A DNA stretch of 64,000 bases from Homalodisca vitripennis (taxonomy: Eukaryota; Arthropoda; Insecta; Hemiptera; Cicadellidae), in the NCBI RefSeq assembly GCF_021130785.1, contig NW_025776824.1:151704-215703 (forward strand), read 5' to 3'. This document shows, piece by piece, positions 14,286-25,829 of this stretch (position 1 is the first letter of the stretch; each line of letters opens with the position of its first letter). The notes under the pieces are model-generated. The model saw only the letters and a list, made by a program, of their open reading frames with translations, was not told the DNA's origin and did not search any database. A program made the position numbers and the translations under genes.

Positions 14286-14389
14286 TGAATATCTAGTTAG
14301 TCTAGTAGTAAGCCAACAAACCAAAAATAATCCACAGAAAATGTGATTAAACTAATACTATAAATAATGTAAATACTTCAAATGTAAAG

Positions 14390-14610
14390 AAGGGAGAATG
14401 GGTGTAACAGGTATGTTACACACATTCCCACCAGAGGCCAGTAGAAACCTCACGGATACCGGTTGCCAGTCCGGGACACGACGGGTCCATAAGTGGTGGA
14501 TAATGGGAAGGCTCTCGAATAGGATAATTTGTAAAGGAAAGTTAAAGGTCATTAAGTCTAAAGTCCCTCCCGAACCAAAACTGGCATTTCAGACTAAACT
14601 CTAAATTTAC
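14390..14610. other. GC-richer 3' segment of the hAT relic
   Basis: This stretch lies between the end of the transposase and the G-rich subterminal tract. It has overlapping open frames on both strands (14398-14604 plus, 14358-14552 minus) without motifs I recognise. It could be part of the element's 3' untranslated end or a small nested insertion. I cannot decide between these. Confidence 0.35.
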
Positions 14611-14733
14611 GGGGGTATAGGCGTTATGGTAGGGCTGGTGGGGGGGGGGGGCGTAGTCAGCTGGCATGGGTATAAAAAAGGGGCGCAACTCTTCGTTGTG
14701 CCTAGGGCTCTGACAGGGTATATAACGGGCCTG

Positions 14734-14741
14734 CTGGTGCA
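14734..14741. repeat. hAT target-site duplication, right copy (CTGGTGCA)
   Basis: Identical to 12581-12588. The sequence that follows (ACTATAAGAG) continues the ancestral locus, as the paralog at 27996-28013 shows. Confidence 0.9.
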
Positions 14742-15059
14742 ACTATAAGAGACACGTCAGCTACTATTTACAGTTCCCAACCATTGCACGTGCAAATAAG
14801 GTAAACAGATTTGATGGTATAACAAAAGTGAATCTTATATTCTTACTGTGCAAGTTAATTGTGATCTTGGGTTATTTAACTATTCAGATAATTTTTTACT
14901 TACTACTTTCTGACGAAAATGATACTTATATTAATATTTCAATTACATTATGTTGCATATATATGTATGCCAAAAACAATTAATGATGAATTAATTAATG
15001 TTCCGTAGTGCAGAAATATTCGGGTTACAAGTGATCAGGTTAAATGAGATAATATATAA

Positions 15060-15460
15060 TAATATTGCTTGTAACATATAAACAAACATCGTGCTTTAAG
15101 TATAAGAATATTCAGGATATTTGTTTCGATATACACGAGACACTGAAACCTGAGGTGTTGGGTGTTGTTATTATTATATGATAGTCCTCACAATAAACAT
15201 GAACATCTGGCTATTTAATTAATAAATTCTGACTTGGTTCAATGCCATTACCAAAAATCACGTAAAAGCCTGACTTTATAGACGAAGGATATAAATTATA
15301 ACTATTCTCTGGTGTAGCTTTTACACAACGCTGAAATAGAGTAACAAAATGAGAGGCTTTTATTAAATTAAATAAAATATAAACCATCTTTCTCATTTGC
15401 AATAGCACCATAGAGTGATAGCCAAACGAAAAGATGGCGAACTTCTCTTATACAAATATT
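15060..15460 (+). repeat. Duplicated block (paired with 30500-30860)
   Basis: The pair shares AATATTGCTT.TAACAT, ACAGACATCGT, a TCAGGATATTT/TCCAGGATATTT step, AACATCTG.CTATT, TTCTGACTTG and ATAAACCA.CTTT in the same order. The open frames in it (minus 15211-15411 and 15368-15628) are not kept in the partner. No function was recognised. Confidence 0.75.
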
Positions 15461-15629
15461 ATTAAAAAACGTTATCAGTTTTAATTTGTTGACACGTGGA
15501 GATACTCGGATGTGCGAATCGTTACATATTAAAATATGATTCATTTCCCTGCTATTACTAGGAACCCTTGAACTTCTGAATTTGCATGGACGAAGTAAGT
15601 AACTCTCGTAATAGACTCCGACATCCACG

Positions 15630-18270
15630 TTGGCTTACAACACAATGAAATCACGTATATATTCTTATATGTACGTATTTAAGTATCAGAAAACAGGGTG
15701 TAATAAGACACTCTCACTATATGATAAAATGTTCAATTATACTTTTTTCGTCTATTTTAATGACTATTAACAGAAATTGGCGTTCTAAATTTAGGCTGTA
15801 ATGTCAAGAACTTTATAATACTTAATGTTCCGTCGTATGATCATAGTAATTCTGCATGATAGTAAAATTTAAGAAAACCAAACTCATTAAATACAGGTTT
15901 TATCTATAGGCTTTCAAAAATTTAAAAATTTATATACTGTTTTAAGACCAGATATTATGTTTTAAAATACGTTACTTTGTATGTTCTTGAATTCCTATTT
16001 CCATTTTAACATCAGGGATTCAAGTTTGGTTGTTTCCTGTATTGTGCTTTTCAGAAAAATAAGCAACTCGGGTACAATGATGATAAGATATTGAAATCTG
16101 GGTAAACTAAATTGAACCAAGTTTATAATTAAAGAACATTGCAGATAATTTACCCTTTCCATAATGATTTATAGGCATTTTAATGCAGACCTTAAATATA
16201 ATTGTTCACATTTCAACGAATATTTTAGTTTAGTACTAAACTAAAATGTTGCATATATTTTATCAATTCAGTCTAATAGATTTCGCTTTTACGTCATTCT
16301 TAAGAAACATGAATGAGTATTAAAAATCTTTTGGTCTAATTAAACTTTATAGATAGGTCCAAGATCACTTACAACAATCATATCTGGTTCATTATATCCT
16401 GCCTAAATTTTTCTAATAATTTCAAGAAAGTATTTTCAAAAGGTGTACCAATAGTTTGAAATTTCATAAAATATCATTATTACAAGAAAATCTGTTTGTC
16501 ATCCAAATAAACATTTTACTGGTTTTCATTTCTGATCATAATTCTTAAATGGACTCAATGGTACACGATTTTTAATTGCACCTAAAATTTTTGATACATT
16601 AACAGATATATAACTGGAGAATTCTATTACACTATTATAATCATTTCCGCAAACTAACTCGAACAATACTTTGCAGCATACTGAAACCAGCAGCTTCCTG
16701 GTTATTTATGAGTTAAAGTTTTAACTCCTTAATACATTAAAACACCAATCTATCTTTCAAGCACATTGAAATACAACTGAGTTTTCACAGTTTTGTGAAT
16801 TAAACTTGTACCAAATAATTGTTAAAATTAAGGTGTATAGTGGTGAGTTAGGTAGTTTAACAATAATTACAGTGATATTACAGTTATCTGGTGAAGCTCA
16901 AGAAGCGAGCATTGGTAAAAGGCTATTTATTAAAATTTCAGTGACATAAAATACGTATATTCAAAAATATTTCTATAACTGTGGTGAAAGCAGGTGATTT
17001 CAAATGATGTTTCAAATATTTATGATATTTTTTTTCTAAAAATAAATGATTTAAGTATATAAATTTGTATTTCAGTAGCTCTTAAAATATGCCCAGCGTG
17101 CTAAATTGCTGTTAAAACCCGTACGTTTATAACCTGTTATTAATAGTTGTAGCTATAACAAAGCAATGTCTTAATAACAGTTTCAAAAACGATTCATAGA
17201 CTTCATGTGGTTGACATAAATTGACATAAAACACTCAACAAACAACAAAGCATTGGATTTGTTTTGGGTCTATAAGTCGCTGAACTATTTTGTATTTTTT
17301 ATCTCAATATAATACACATACCACATACAATAACATTTAGGAAAGGAATCATTTAATTTATTTCTAAGGGTTAGGAATACGGGGACGTATTAAAATATGC
17401 GTATTGATCAAAATTGAATCTGTGGTGTCATAGTTAAAAATATTATGATATAGTTTATTTAATCCTAAAAATTTGTTTTAATTTCATCATCCAGACTGAA
17501 AATAGAAGATAACAGTGTAAAATAAAAACTAACGGGTTAGGAGCGAAACCAATACCATCATGTCCGGTGTCTGTAGTATGTTACCGGCACACCTCCGATC
17601 CGCGCTGCTGCTTTACACAACTGAGCACAATTAATGGCTAGGAGGTTATCTGTACGTTTTTCTGGGTTTAGCCATTTGCTCGTTAGCCCGTGTCGCTCTC
17701 TTTCGTTTTATTTCTGTAAAAAATAGTCCTGTTATTAACAGCCTCTGTTATACGAGGTATCTCTTAAAACGCCTCACTTCCAAATTCTACAACAAAACAT
17801 TCCAACATAGAGCATGAATTCAATTTACTTTAACGTAATAAGTAATTTTTATAATTTTACCTTTAAATAATAATATATTTTATTATTATTACTAATTTTA
17901 AACACTTACATATTTGTATAATACACTTTAAAATGTTCGCTAATTATTTATTTGTTTATTAATTTAATCTTCCAAACGGCGAATACCACTTTTACGATAA
18001 CGAATGACTAAACCGTCTAAATATCAACATTATCCTCAATGTATTGTAATATATTGACAGTAATAATATTTATAAAACAAAATAATATTAGGATAATAAC
18101 AAGAGAAAACAAATATACGTGATTAAAAAAGAAGAAGTAAATGTCTTATACAAATGGAAACTAAAAATATACAACAACAAGCTAGGTAAGAATAGCAAAC
18201 ATTTACACTAAATATGACAAAGCAACAAAATAAAATGCATCACACAAAATGTAATGGCCACAGAAGTACT
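15630..18270. other. AT-rich interior of unit 1 with one small CpG-containing island
   Basis: Most of this is featureless AT-rich DNA. A GC-richer patch at about 17525-17720 contains several CpG dinucleotides and GATCCGCGCTGCTGC. It stands out from the surrounding composition and could be a worn mobile-element end or an unrecognised regulatory or exon sequence. A short anchor, AAACTTGTACCAAATAATT, occurs at about 16804 and again at about 31214 in unit 2. This shows that the interval belongs to the duplication even though little else aligns. Confidence 0.4.
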
Positions 18271-18489
18271 CTGTAGTATGTATGTCAATAATAGACACTG
18301 CACTGCTGGTGTTAAAGAAAGGATTGGACCAATCTCATCCAAATAATTCCACCAAATATTTCATCCTTCATGTATTGAACTAGTAGATATATTAAACATG
18401 TTTGGATCCAAGAAAGCTGAAAAGGAAATGAAAAACAATTTACACAACATGGTGATTTGTTTGCTAATTTTTCAGGGAAAACACATGAA

Positions 18490-18645
18490 TCCTTTATCCG
18501 GGCTTTTAAACGTCAATGAAGGAGTGCACTGGGCCCCTTTAAAAGACAACGGATCAGAACCAAACTTTGATTAATCTCCCGCGGATTGAATCCGTGAGCT
18601 CTCGGTCATAGAATTGTAACGTTACCCTTATACTACGGAGAAAGT
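18490..18645 (-). repeat. tRNA-like segment, possible SINE head (unit 1 copy)
   Basis: Read on the minus strand, 18641-18575 begins TCTCCGTAGTATAAGGG, which fits a pol III A box. It ends GGATTCAATCC, a weak B box, followed by GCGGGAGA. The two ends can pair through TCTCC/GGAGA. Beyond it on the minus strand is a tail containing TTTTAAAGGGGCCC. The partner at about 31680-31792 keeps the A-box-like GTAGTCTAAGGG and the tail. The anticodon arm is poor, so it is not a working tRNA. A tRNA-derived SINE older than the duplication is the best reading, held with moderate doubt. Confidence 0.42.
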
Positions 18646-18949
18646 CTTGTCAAAGTGATTCTATAGGTAGTAACATGATGATTTAGTGTTAAGCAACTGT
18701 TGTCTAAGAAGGGGCAACGAACTTTCCTATATTCAGCCTAACCACGATAAATGGAAACTATGTTGTAGTAAATGATGAACTTTAATATGACTTATTTAAT
18801 TTTGTTTAATTTTGAAGTTTTTTACCGTCGTGGGAAATATAAATCAATGTTACACGTTCCTCAACTGTTAAAAAGAATCTTTTGTATATTCTCCATTCTG
18901 AGTTAAATTTAATAAGCTATATAGCAACTATTTTCTTATATTTTTTTCC

Positions 18950-19310
18950 TATACATGCATAGTTTTGTTCAAGTAGCTAAAATATAAGGAAGGTTAGTTC
19001 CAATATCGAACTGTAGCTGGAGACAAGAAGTGTGCCAAGTTGGCAAGACCTGACGAGATACAGTCCGACTGGCGTCTGTGTCAATGGGCTCAACTTGTAT
19101 TGTGTCCCGGCAAACAAAATACAATCGACCTTTTCCACCGGCACTTCAGGAATAACAGGTGCTTTTTCAGTATTATTAGCACCCCCTTTCAAAACTCCTT
19201 TAAATTTATAAGAATATGTTCAAAATAACGTACAACTACGTAATACGTCAATACTGTATGCTATAATACTAAGGATATCAAGTAAATAAACTAGTATAAT
19301 AACGTAATCA
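18950..19310 (-). repeat. Strongly conserved duplicated block with open minus-strand frame (unit 1)
   Basis: Together with 32513-32780 this is the best-conserved part of the two units. GTGCCAAGTTGGCAAGACC and GACTGGCGTCTGTGT are shared without a gap. On the minus strand, 19219-19032 is open and reads in part YKLSPLTQTPVGLYLVRSCQ. The partner reads YKLSPFTQTPVGLYRVRSCQ. A 9-bp length difference near 19125 keeps the frame. Against coding, most differences between the copies change the amino acid and no good splice donor follows. I do not recognise a family. It could be an old exon, or a conserved non-coding sequence. Confidence 0.4.
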
Positions 19311-20859
19311 TTATTTATAACGTTGAATTTATACGTTTCAATTTCTCACCCCCTACCCTAAAATTATTTCATATCAAATATGGTGATAATTTGTAAATTT
19401 TATTACATTTTAGAAATAATCTTGAGCTAAAAATTTGTACCGTTAGTTAGTAGATTTTATATAATAGTAACATTTCACAACCTAGTCAGCCAGTACAATT
19501 TAAGATTTTTTTTTATCCAATTTTCTGGAACTAAAATTATCGGCGGGAGTAACTACTAATTGGCACGCGTATGAATATTTTATTCTAACCCTGTTTAGCA
19601 GCCCAATTACGTAACCGATTTGACCTCGCGCGTTGTCGTAAGTAAAATTTATCTTTCCGTATTATTAAATTAGCCCTTTGATGCCAAACATATAAAAGTG
19701 AATGAATGTAACGTAAAGTTAAAGTTGTAAATAGTAAAGTAACTTTACCCTTGAAGATCTTTTATTTGCTTGATTGAAATAGACACAAGTTGTGGCGTCG
19801 TCCATTCTGACGAAGGACATGGTCGTCATAAGTTTTTGTTCTCATTAACTGGCTAATACCGTCGGCGAATTTGTTTTAGGCGAGCTCACGTATTGTTTGA
19901 GTAGATGGCTACCAGTTTTCATAACTTCTACTCCTCTTCTAGTAATTACCGACTAGAAATAACCCTTCTTAGAACTACAGCTTCAATTGTCTTCGTGCCA
20001 AGACGCCGACGGCCCCGGGTTGTGAGTCTACATATTGCGAATGGAAGTAAAATTTTAATGTTTTATAAAGTAAAACATCGTAGGCATAATTCCATAGAAC
20101 ATTGGATATTTCAGGCCCACTTATCAGATATAAAATTTTTTAGTTCTTGTACTCTAATTGGCAGCAACGTGGCAAGGCATACATTTAATTTACCAACTAA
20201 AAGTGGTGCTTGTAAGTTTCGCTGATTAAATTGAACTTATAAGTAAAATTTGCAATTCGAGTATTTATTACTACGACCTCAGAAGTCACCACCCCATTTG
20301 TTATCGTCATTCGGTACAAATTACAGTCTAAAGAAGGGCTTTGGTTAAATATCAGTAACATACAATCAGTTAAAATAAATCACGGCAGCAAGAACATCTT
20401 ACCGACCACAACCAATATTTTTTATTGATTCCTATCAATTTGTTTCCAAAATAATGGTTTTCCAAATATATTTTGTTCTTCAGCTCCGCCAGAGCTTGAA
20501 CCGGAGCTTCTTACCAAGCTAGAATGCTTACGTTTAAAAAAAGATCAGCGAGCTCTCACCATTTTCAATTAATTATTCTATCAACGTATTTTTATATATA
20601 TAAATTAATCTATGTACCAATTAAATAGTATGCCTAAATTACGATTAAATTTAGGAAAATGTATTTGAAATAACTACAATACCATTTATTTTATAATTTA
20701 TTTTATATATTTCACATTTTAGTTGGATTTACATGCTAGCATTTGTTGTATAAGTATAAAGTTTCGTCATATATTCATCATGTATTTTTATACGTGACTT
20801 ACCCAATCTTCATTGCTTATATTGATTGTGTTATCTGATTAACCTTTCCATATTTCATT

Positions 20860-21205
20860 TCTTAGCTTGCTGTTTCAGAACAATAGCTAACACTTGTTGA
20901 AAAAATCTCAAAAAGTCATTGAGTCTCACAAAAACTAACAGACTCGTTTACGAGATTGTGATCCGTCCACCACTCGTTTGACGACACACAACAGCCGTTT
21001 TACGTTGCGTTTACGCAACAAAGACGCTTTTAGGTTTTTATATACCGTTTTGTTTTTTCAGAAAACATAAATTTATGCATTTACTTGCTTCATATATGAC
21101 ACAAAATATTTTAGATTCTTATACTATTCTATTTGCGAAACAATACTATTAGTTTTTGTTCGCACATAATAAATGTTGTGAAGAATAAACTATATTATAC
21201 GTAGG
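20860..21205 (+). repeat. Duplicated block (paired with 33795-34215)
   Basis: Shared anchors are TTGCTGTTTC.(G/A)AACA.TAGCTAA, GAGTCTCA.AAA.ACTAACAG, CACACAACAG, ATACCGTTTT and TTACTTGCTTC.TAT. Unit 1 lacks about 100 bp that unit 2 (33880-33980) and the inverted copy at 59835-59955 both have. I infer a deletion in unit 1. Confidence 0.72.
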
Positions 21206-21259
21206 CAAGTAATTTATCTTTGTGTATCTAATATATTCTAAATGTTCCCGCTCTACAGA

Positions 21260-21720
21260 TGATGATGCGTGGCTTGTCATAGAACTCCGACCGGTATAAG
21301 TTTTAGTTGCTCAAATATTAGCTATGTGTACTGATAAAATGCGTTAGCAAAAAACAAATGTTTAATTTTTTGTCACATTTTTCGTTGTATTCTTTGATCT
21401 TATACAATAATAAATAAAAACTAATATCACTTCGCATTTTATTATATTGATCAATTAGGACTGAAGGTTTATATTTCGTTCGAATTCAATAGAAAAAACA
21501 TCCAGTACAAATGATAGAACCTTTGAAAACTGCTGTGGCTGCGAGAAGTATCACACTTTACGACCTAATATGTCTGCTAGCTGTCACAATTAACTACACT
21601 TACATCGAGATTTTGCAATCTCCATAACTATTTGTCATACGTACAGTTTTCAGTGTGTCTCATAAGTACAAATTATACAAAAGTATTTACTTGATGGTAT
21701 TATCCACTCTGTACAAAAAA
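21260..21720 (+). repeat. Duplicated block (paired with 34285-34770; inverted relative at 58150-58260)
   Basis: GACCTAATATGTCTGCTA, CACAATTAACTACACTTACA and AACTATTTGTCATAC are shared almost exactly with unit 2. Part of it (21520-21620) is also matched on the minus strand at 58160-58260. It contains the small reading frame listed separately. Confidence 0.78.
21511..21627 (+). CDS. Possible 38-codon micro-ORF, three paralogous copies (copy 1)
   Basis: An ATG at 21511 opens a short frame ending TAA at 21627. It contains SITLYDLICLLAVTINYTY. The aligned frames in unit 2 (34584-34676) and the inverted copy (58157-58252, minus) have no indels and end within one codon of the same place. That pattern could mean a small peptide or a terminal exon. 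However, substitutions between copies are mostly amino-acid changing, so purifying selection on this frame is not shown. I name no function. Confidence 0.2.
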   Translation: MIEPLKTAVAARSITLYDLICLLAVTINYTYIEILQSP

Positions 21721-22345
21721 CTCGCAGTAATAAATTAAAAGATTTTCCAGTTTTAAGAAGATTTTCTATCATTCATTCTTTATGCACAATGAGGAATAAA
21801 AGATATTTCTAAGAATCAAATATAAAACGATAATACATCATCTACATCTGTGAAACGTGCTGACGAATTATTATAATGAGGGCGGAGAGGTGAAATCAAA
21901 TATACTTTAATACATTTTTTAATATACTATATTACTTCCAACATATTAAACAAACATTTTTCATATTATTTTATTATATGTCATAGTGACGTCGCATTAC
22001 TAGAAAGACTAGGATTTTTATTTAGGGTCTGACTCTTAGTTAATGTTCTATTAATTATGATATATATCTTGTAAATCTCAAGTTCTTGTAATACAATTAA
22101 TTTTACTTATTACTACATTAGAAGTCTTAGCGTAATTACTACTGAGAGAAATTTACCAAACTTACATAGCTAACCCAGGATTTCAGAAACGAACAGATTA
22201 TGATTTATGCTCTGACACTTGGAACATTATGTTTGTTACGTTTTATTAGGTTATTATTATAATTTAGCTGAAAGAAGCAATTTTACTGTCCAAAAATATG
22301 TTTTAAAAATGAATGACTTTGTTATTACGCACAGGTCAATCACAA

Positions 22346-22580
22346 CCTCACAATAACTTCGTTACTATTGCAAAGTGACAATCTGATATCATGACGCAAA
22401 TGTTACACGTCACAGTTGTGGTCTCTGATGTAAATATTGTTATATATTACCACAAACCCGTTACTACCTCACTATAACCTCATGTTACTATTGCTGATTG
22501 ACAATCTGACATCATGTCGCGGCTGTCAGATGCCACTGTTATCGTATCTGACGTCAGTATTGTGAAATTTAAGCCTTGCC
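22346..22580 (+). repeat. 121-bp tandem duplication
   Basis: Two diverged units start at 22346 and 22467. Shared parts are CCTCAC.ATAAC, GTTACTATTGC, TGACAATCTGA.ATCATG and (G/A)TCTGA.GT.A.TATTGT. There is no coding frame. The second unit contains TGACGTCA (22550-22557), the consensus cAMP-response element. The first has TGATGTAA at the same place. Confidence 0.75.
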
Positions 22581-24960
22581 TCTTTACGGTGAGGTGGCAG
22601 CGTTTACTTAGTCATGGAATTTATGCTATTCATTAAATATTACTATGTATCCAGGTATTAATTTGCGAAAATGTTTGTGTAGTATCACGAAGTTAAATTA
22701 AATAGATTATCATGCCAAACAAATTTTATACATAATTTAATTTCCCTTAAAAAATCTTATCCTGTATATGAAATAAAAATATAACCATACGTAACTTTTT
22801 TCTCATTCACTCTTCATGTGCACATTTAATTGCACTACAATGAGTTGCTGTGATGGAAAGTGTTGATTAAATGGGAATATTGAATTTAGCTAGAGTTCAC
22901 CTTCCTCTTGGTGCAGCGTCTGGAGTCAAACACTGTCTCAGACTTCTGTCACAGACGAGGCACTAAGAAGACGTAGTTAACTATAGATAAACTCAACATT
23001 CACATTGAATCAGCCTGCCCACCATTGTTGTTTAATGTGTAGAAAAACTCGCTTGCTCCACCGGGCTTAGAAATCGTACCTAACTTTATGTTTACCTAAA
23101 AATATATGGAATGATGAAAATATTTTTCAAACTAATAAATCGGGATTTTATATAAAATTAAAAATGTATAATAAAATATTTTGAAGCATGACGTATCAAA
23201 TATGCAATTTTGTCCTTAAAAGCCGGAAACTATTGATTTTGTAACTACCGATCGTATTCGTTCAGCGGCAATTATAAACAATTTGCATGATTTGTATTCA
23301 GCTCGTATAAAATACTAGCCATATCCAAATGGATAGTGTATATATTATACGATTATAATGTGTACGGCTTATGCATTTTAACCGTATTGTAATTGGTTGT
23401 AGAACTGGAATGCTGCAATCATCTGCGGATCATGTTCAGACAAATTATTTTTAACGGGGACTAAATTGGGTCCTGTGTAATTTAAAACTGTGGTTAGAAT
23501 GTAGCTGCTAAAAATGTGGGGCGAGTGGTAGGTAAGCAGCTAAACCGAACTGGGCGGAGTGGAGTCAAATTATGAAAGGAAGTGGTAAAGTAATGCCTTC
23601 TAGCGTATCTAAGAATGTATGTAGATGGTCTCATTGTGTGCCATAATCGTGACGTTCCACACTGAGAGTAGGAAATACTTGCAGAATTAGGAAGATACTT
23701 CTCTACTTATATCCGGTCATATGGTATTATGTGAGATATTACCTATGGATTCATGCTGCTAGGTAATCAGTCACTGCTTGGTATTTCAGGAAACCCCGTT
23801 GTTGCAACAAAACGTTGGAAATGGTTACAATAATAATTTCCTTAAAATTCCATTAAGCTAATTTCTTTCTTTGTTGATAATTTTGGGATACATTTGATAC
23901 AGAATAGTATAAATTCGGCTATTTTCGTCACTGGCTTGCATTTTAGTAGAATTGTTGTTTTACCAAATGGCAGCAGCAGTCAAAGGAAACAATACAGGGA
24001 TTTTTAAACCATGTTCAAATATAGAACTAAGTTCTCAAAAATAAAATTTTCATCGGTACTAACTGTATTTCCAAGGTCTGTTTCGCCTCCCTTAAAGAAC
24101 ATACCTTGAGGTTGTGAACCATAATCCGTCATTTTGGCTCTGGCAATGAAAACTTTTATTGTTAACAAAACATTAAACCAAACAGAAACTATGCTCTTCA
24201 AGAATTAGAACGAGGAAGTTAAAAAAAAACCAAATCAATACCTAAAGTGAAGTATTATCCACATAGTTCTATTGTTCTGGAATATAACCTACCCAGAATG
24301 TTTACTCGAGCAGAAGTCCACTACTGTTACGTCTCTGTTAACACTGTTATCTCTCTGACAAATTACAAGGTTCTTCGTAACAAAAGTTGGCTCAAAGGAA
24401 AGCATATTTTAGTCTTTAATTAAGGTGCAAAATTTAAAAGGTGCTTGTGAGGAGTTAACTTTACGCTAATGAATTAAAAAAAAACTCTTAGCAGTATACT
24501 AATTGTTATATTTAGTTGTAATATATAATACATTTTATGTATTAAATTATCCGTAAATGAAGGTAAAATATATTGAAGAATAATTAAACCAATAGGCACA
24601 TTAAATAGTTTAAGTAACTTTAAAGATTGCTGTTTTTTAGTAAGAATCCGATCTTCTACTTTAACTAGAATTAAGCAGGCTTAGTTATTGTCATTCTCGT
24701 TGAAGCCGTTAGAGGCAAAGATAACAGCAATCAACAAGTCCACGTACTTATCAATGTTTTCTGCCCACCAGAGTGGCTGACTCATTCTTTTTTATGATAT
24801 TAACAATTTATAAATACCTAAGTCAAATTTAGGATTGAACCTTGAAATAAAGTAACCACTATTTTATTTAACATTTTCGAAATATACGTTTTAAGAACAG
24901 ACTCTGACTATGTGCAGGTCATATTTTGCAGAACAATTAGTTTTACTTTAGAACTGATCA
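22580..24960. other. AT-rich interior of unit 1, including inverted landmark block A
   Basis: At 22860-22960 the complement of landmark A is readable: AGTTCACCTTCCTCTTGGTGCAGCGTC. The rest has no coding signal I trust. The minus ORF at 24004-24201 shows no motif. Confidence 0.5.
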
Positions 24961-24969
24961 TGCCTTTTT

Positions 24970-25510
24970 AGACGTTAACGATATAATACAATTGAATAAA
25001 ATAGACTCATTGTTCTACAAATAGTAATATTTAAGCATAAACATACAACAACTGAACATATCTAGTATATAGATTTTATAGACACATTTCAAAGCTAAAT
25101 ATTGAACTTCAGTAGGTTTCCTGTATAATGTATGTGACGTAATAAAATAAAATAAACTGTATTCAATAATACGGTTATCGCTCCCACCTGAGTAAGCTGA
25201 AAATGCAATAAAATATTCACACAACGCCATTGAGTTATTCCCTCTCCACAGGGACAACATCGTGTAATATACATCATGTTGACTGTGACAATTAATGCAC
25301 TTAAGAGTCAACTACAGTTAACGGTTATTATATGGGAAATATTTTAATAATACTTATACTTTATAATTAACTAATTAGTTGTAGTTAGGCATAATGAAGA
25401 CTTGCCTCAATAATTTCGTAACAGAGAGACCGTAAAAATATGTTTATGATATTTGCTCTCGCTCTGTTATTCAAGAAATTCAACAGTACAGAACTAGAAT
25501 ATAGTATAAT
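24970..25510 (+). repeat. Duplicated block (paired with 37185-37830)
   Basis: One of the longest near-continuous matches. Shared runs include ACAAATAGTAATATTTAA, CATACAACAACTGAA, TATAGATTTTATA, GTATTCAATAA.AC.GTTAT, CGCTCCCA, ATATTCACACAA and AGGGACAA.ATCGTGTAATA. Overlapping minus-strand ORFs (25015-25311, 25095-25277) are broken in the partner. Confidence 0.82.
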
Positions 25511-25639
25511 ACTAAATAGTGGCTTTTACTCTAAGTAGCTTTTGGGTTTGTTTAAACACTTTTCTTTCCTTTTCTTTTTTTTCTGTATGTATTAATTCTT
25601 TCGTATTATTCTTTCTTCTTTATTTTTGTATCTATTAAT

Positions 25640-25780
25640 TAATAAATTCCACAACTGACGAAGAGGATACTATTCCAATCTTCGAAAGCTTGTGTTTTAC
25701 CTTTTGTAACATAAAACAATATAACACTAAGTGAATTTCCTAAATATTTGTATCCTCTCAAATCTTTCATCAAAGGTAAA
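25640..25780. repeat. Possible degraded MITE end
   Basis: ACTGACGAAGAGGATACTATTCC, then CTTCGAAAGCTTGTGTTTTACC, then AACATAAAACAATA follow the same layout as the inner-to-outer order of the MITE arm at 33451-33547 (GAAGAAGAGATCAGATTGCA, then CTCGAAACGTAGTGTTACTG, then TTATTGTTTTACTGAA). This is probably a distant relative; similarity is by pattern only. Confidence 0.3.
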
Positions 25781-25829
25781 AAACTTCAAAAAAAGAGTAA
25801 AAGTAAAATATCTGAAGAAATTCAATCAC

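Larger units (their letters stand above)
12589..14733 (+). mobile_element. hAT transposon relic (ZMYM1-like class), 2,145 bp
   Basis: The element starts CAGGCCCGTTTTAT (12589) and ends with the complement of CAGGCCCGTTATA (to 14733). These are short terminal inverted repeats inside a perfect 8-bp duplication CTGGTGCA. The interior carries a broken transposase on the plus strand, ending in the hAT dimerisation region. GC-rich tracts sit next to both ends, including G runs near 12654 and 14641. The undisturbed target is preserved at 27996-28003 in the paralogous unit. Only about 180 bp separate the left end from recognisable transposase, so the N-terminal zinc-finger part appears deleted. Confidence 0.92.

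Noticed and set aside
18575..18641. Considered a functional tRNA gene
   Set aside because: Acceptor and anticodon stems have mismatches, and the paralog has lost parts. At best it is a pseudogene or SINE head.
19040..19228. Plus-strand frame through the conserved block
   Set aside because: The unit-2 copy has a stop early in this frame, while the minus-strand frame stays open in both copies.
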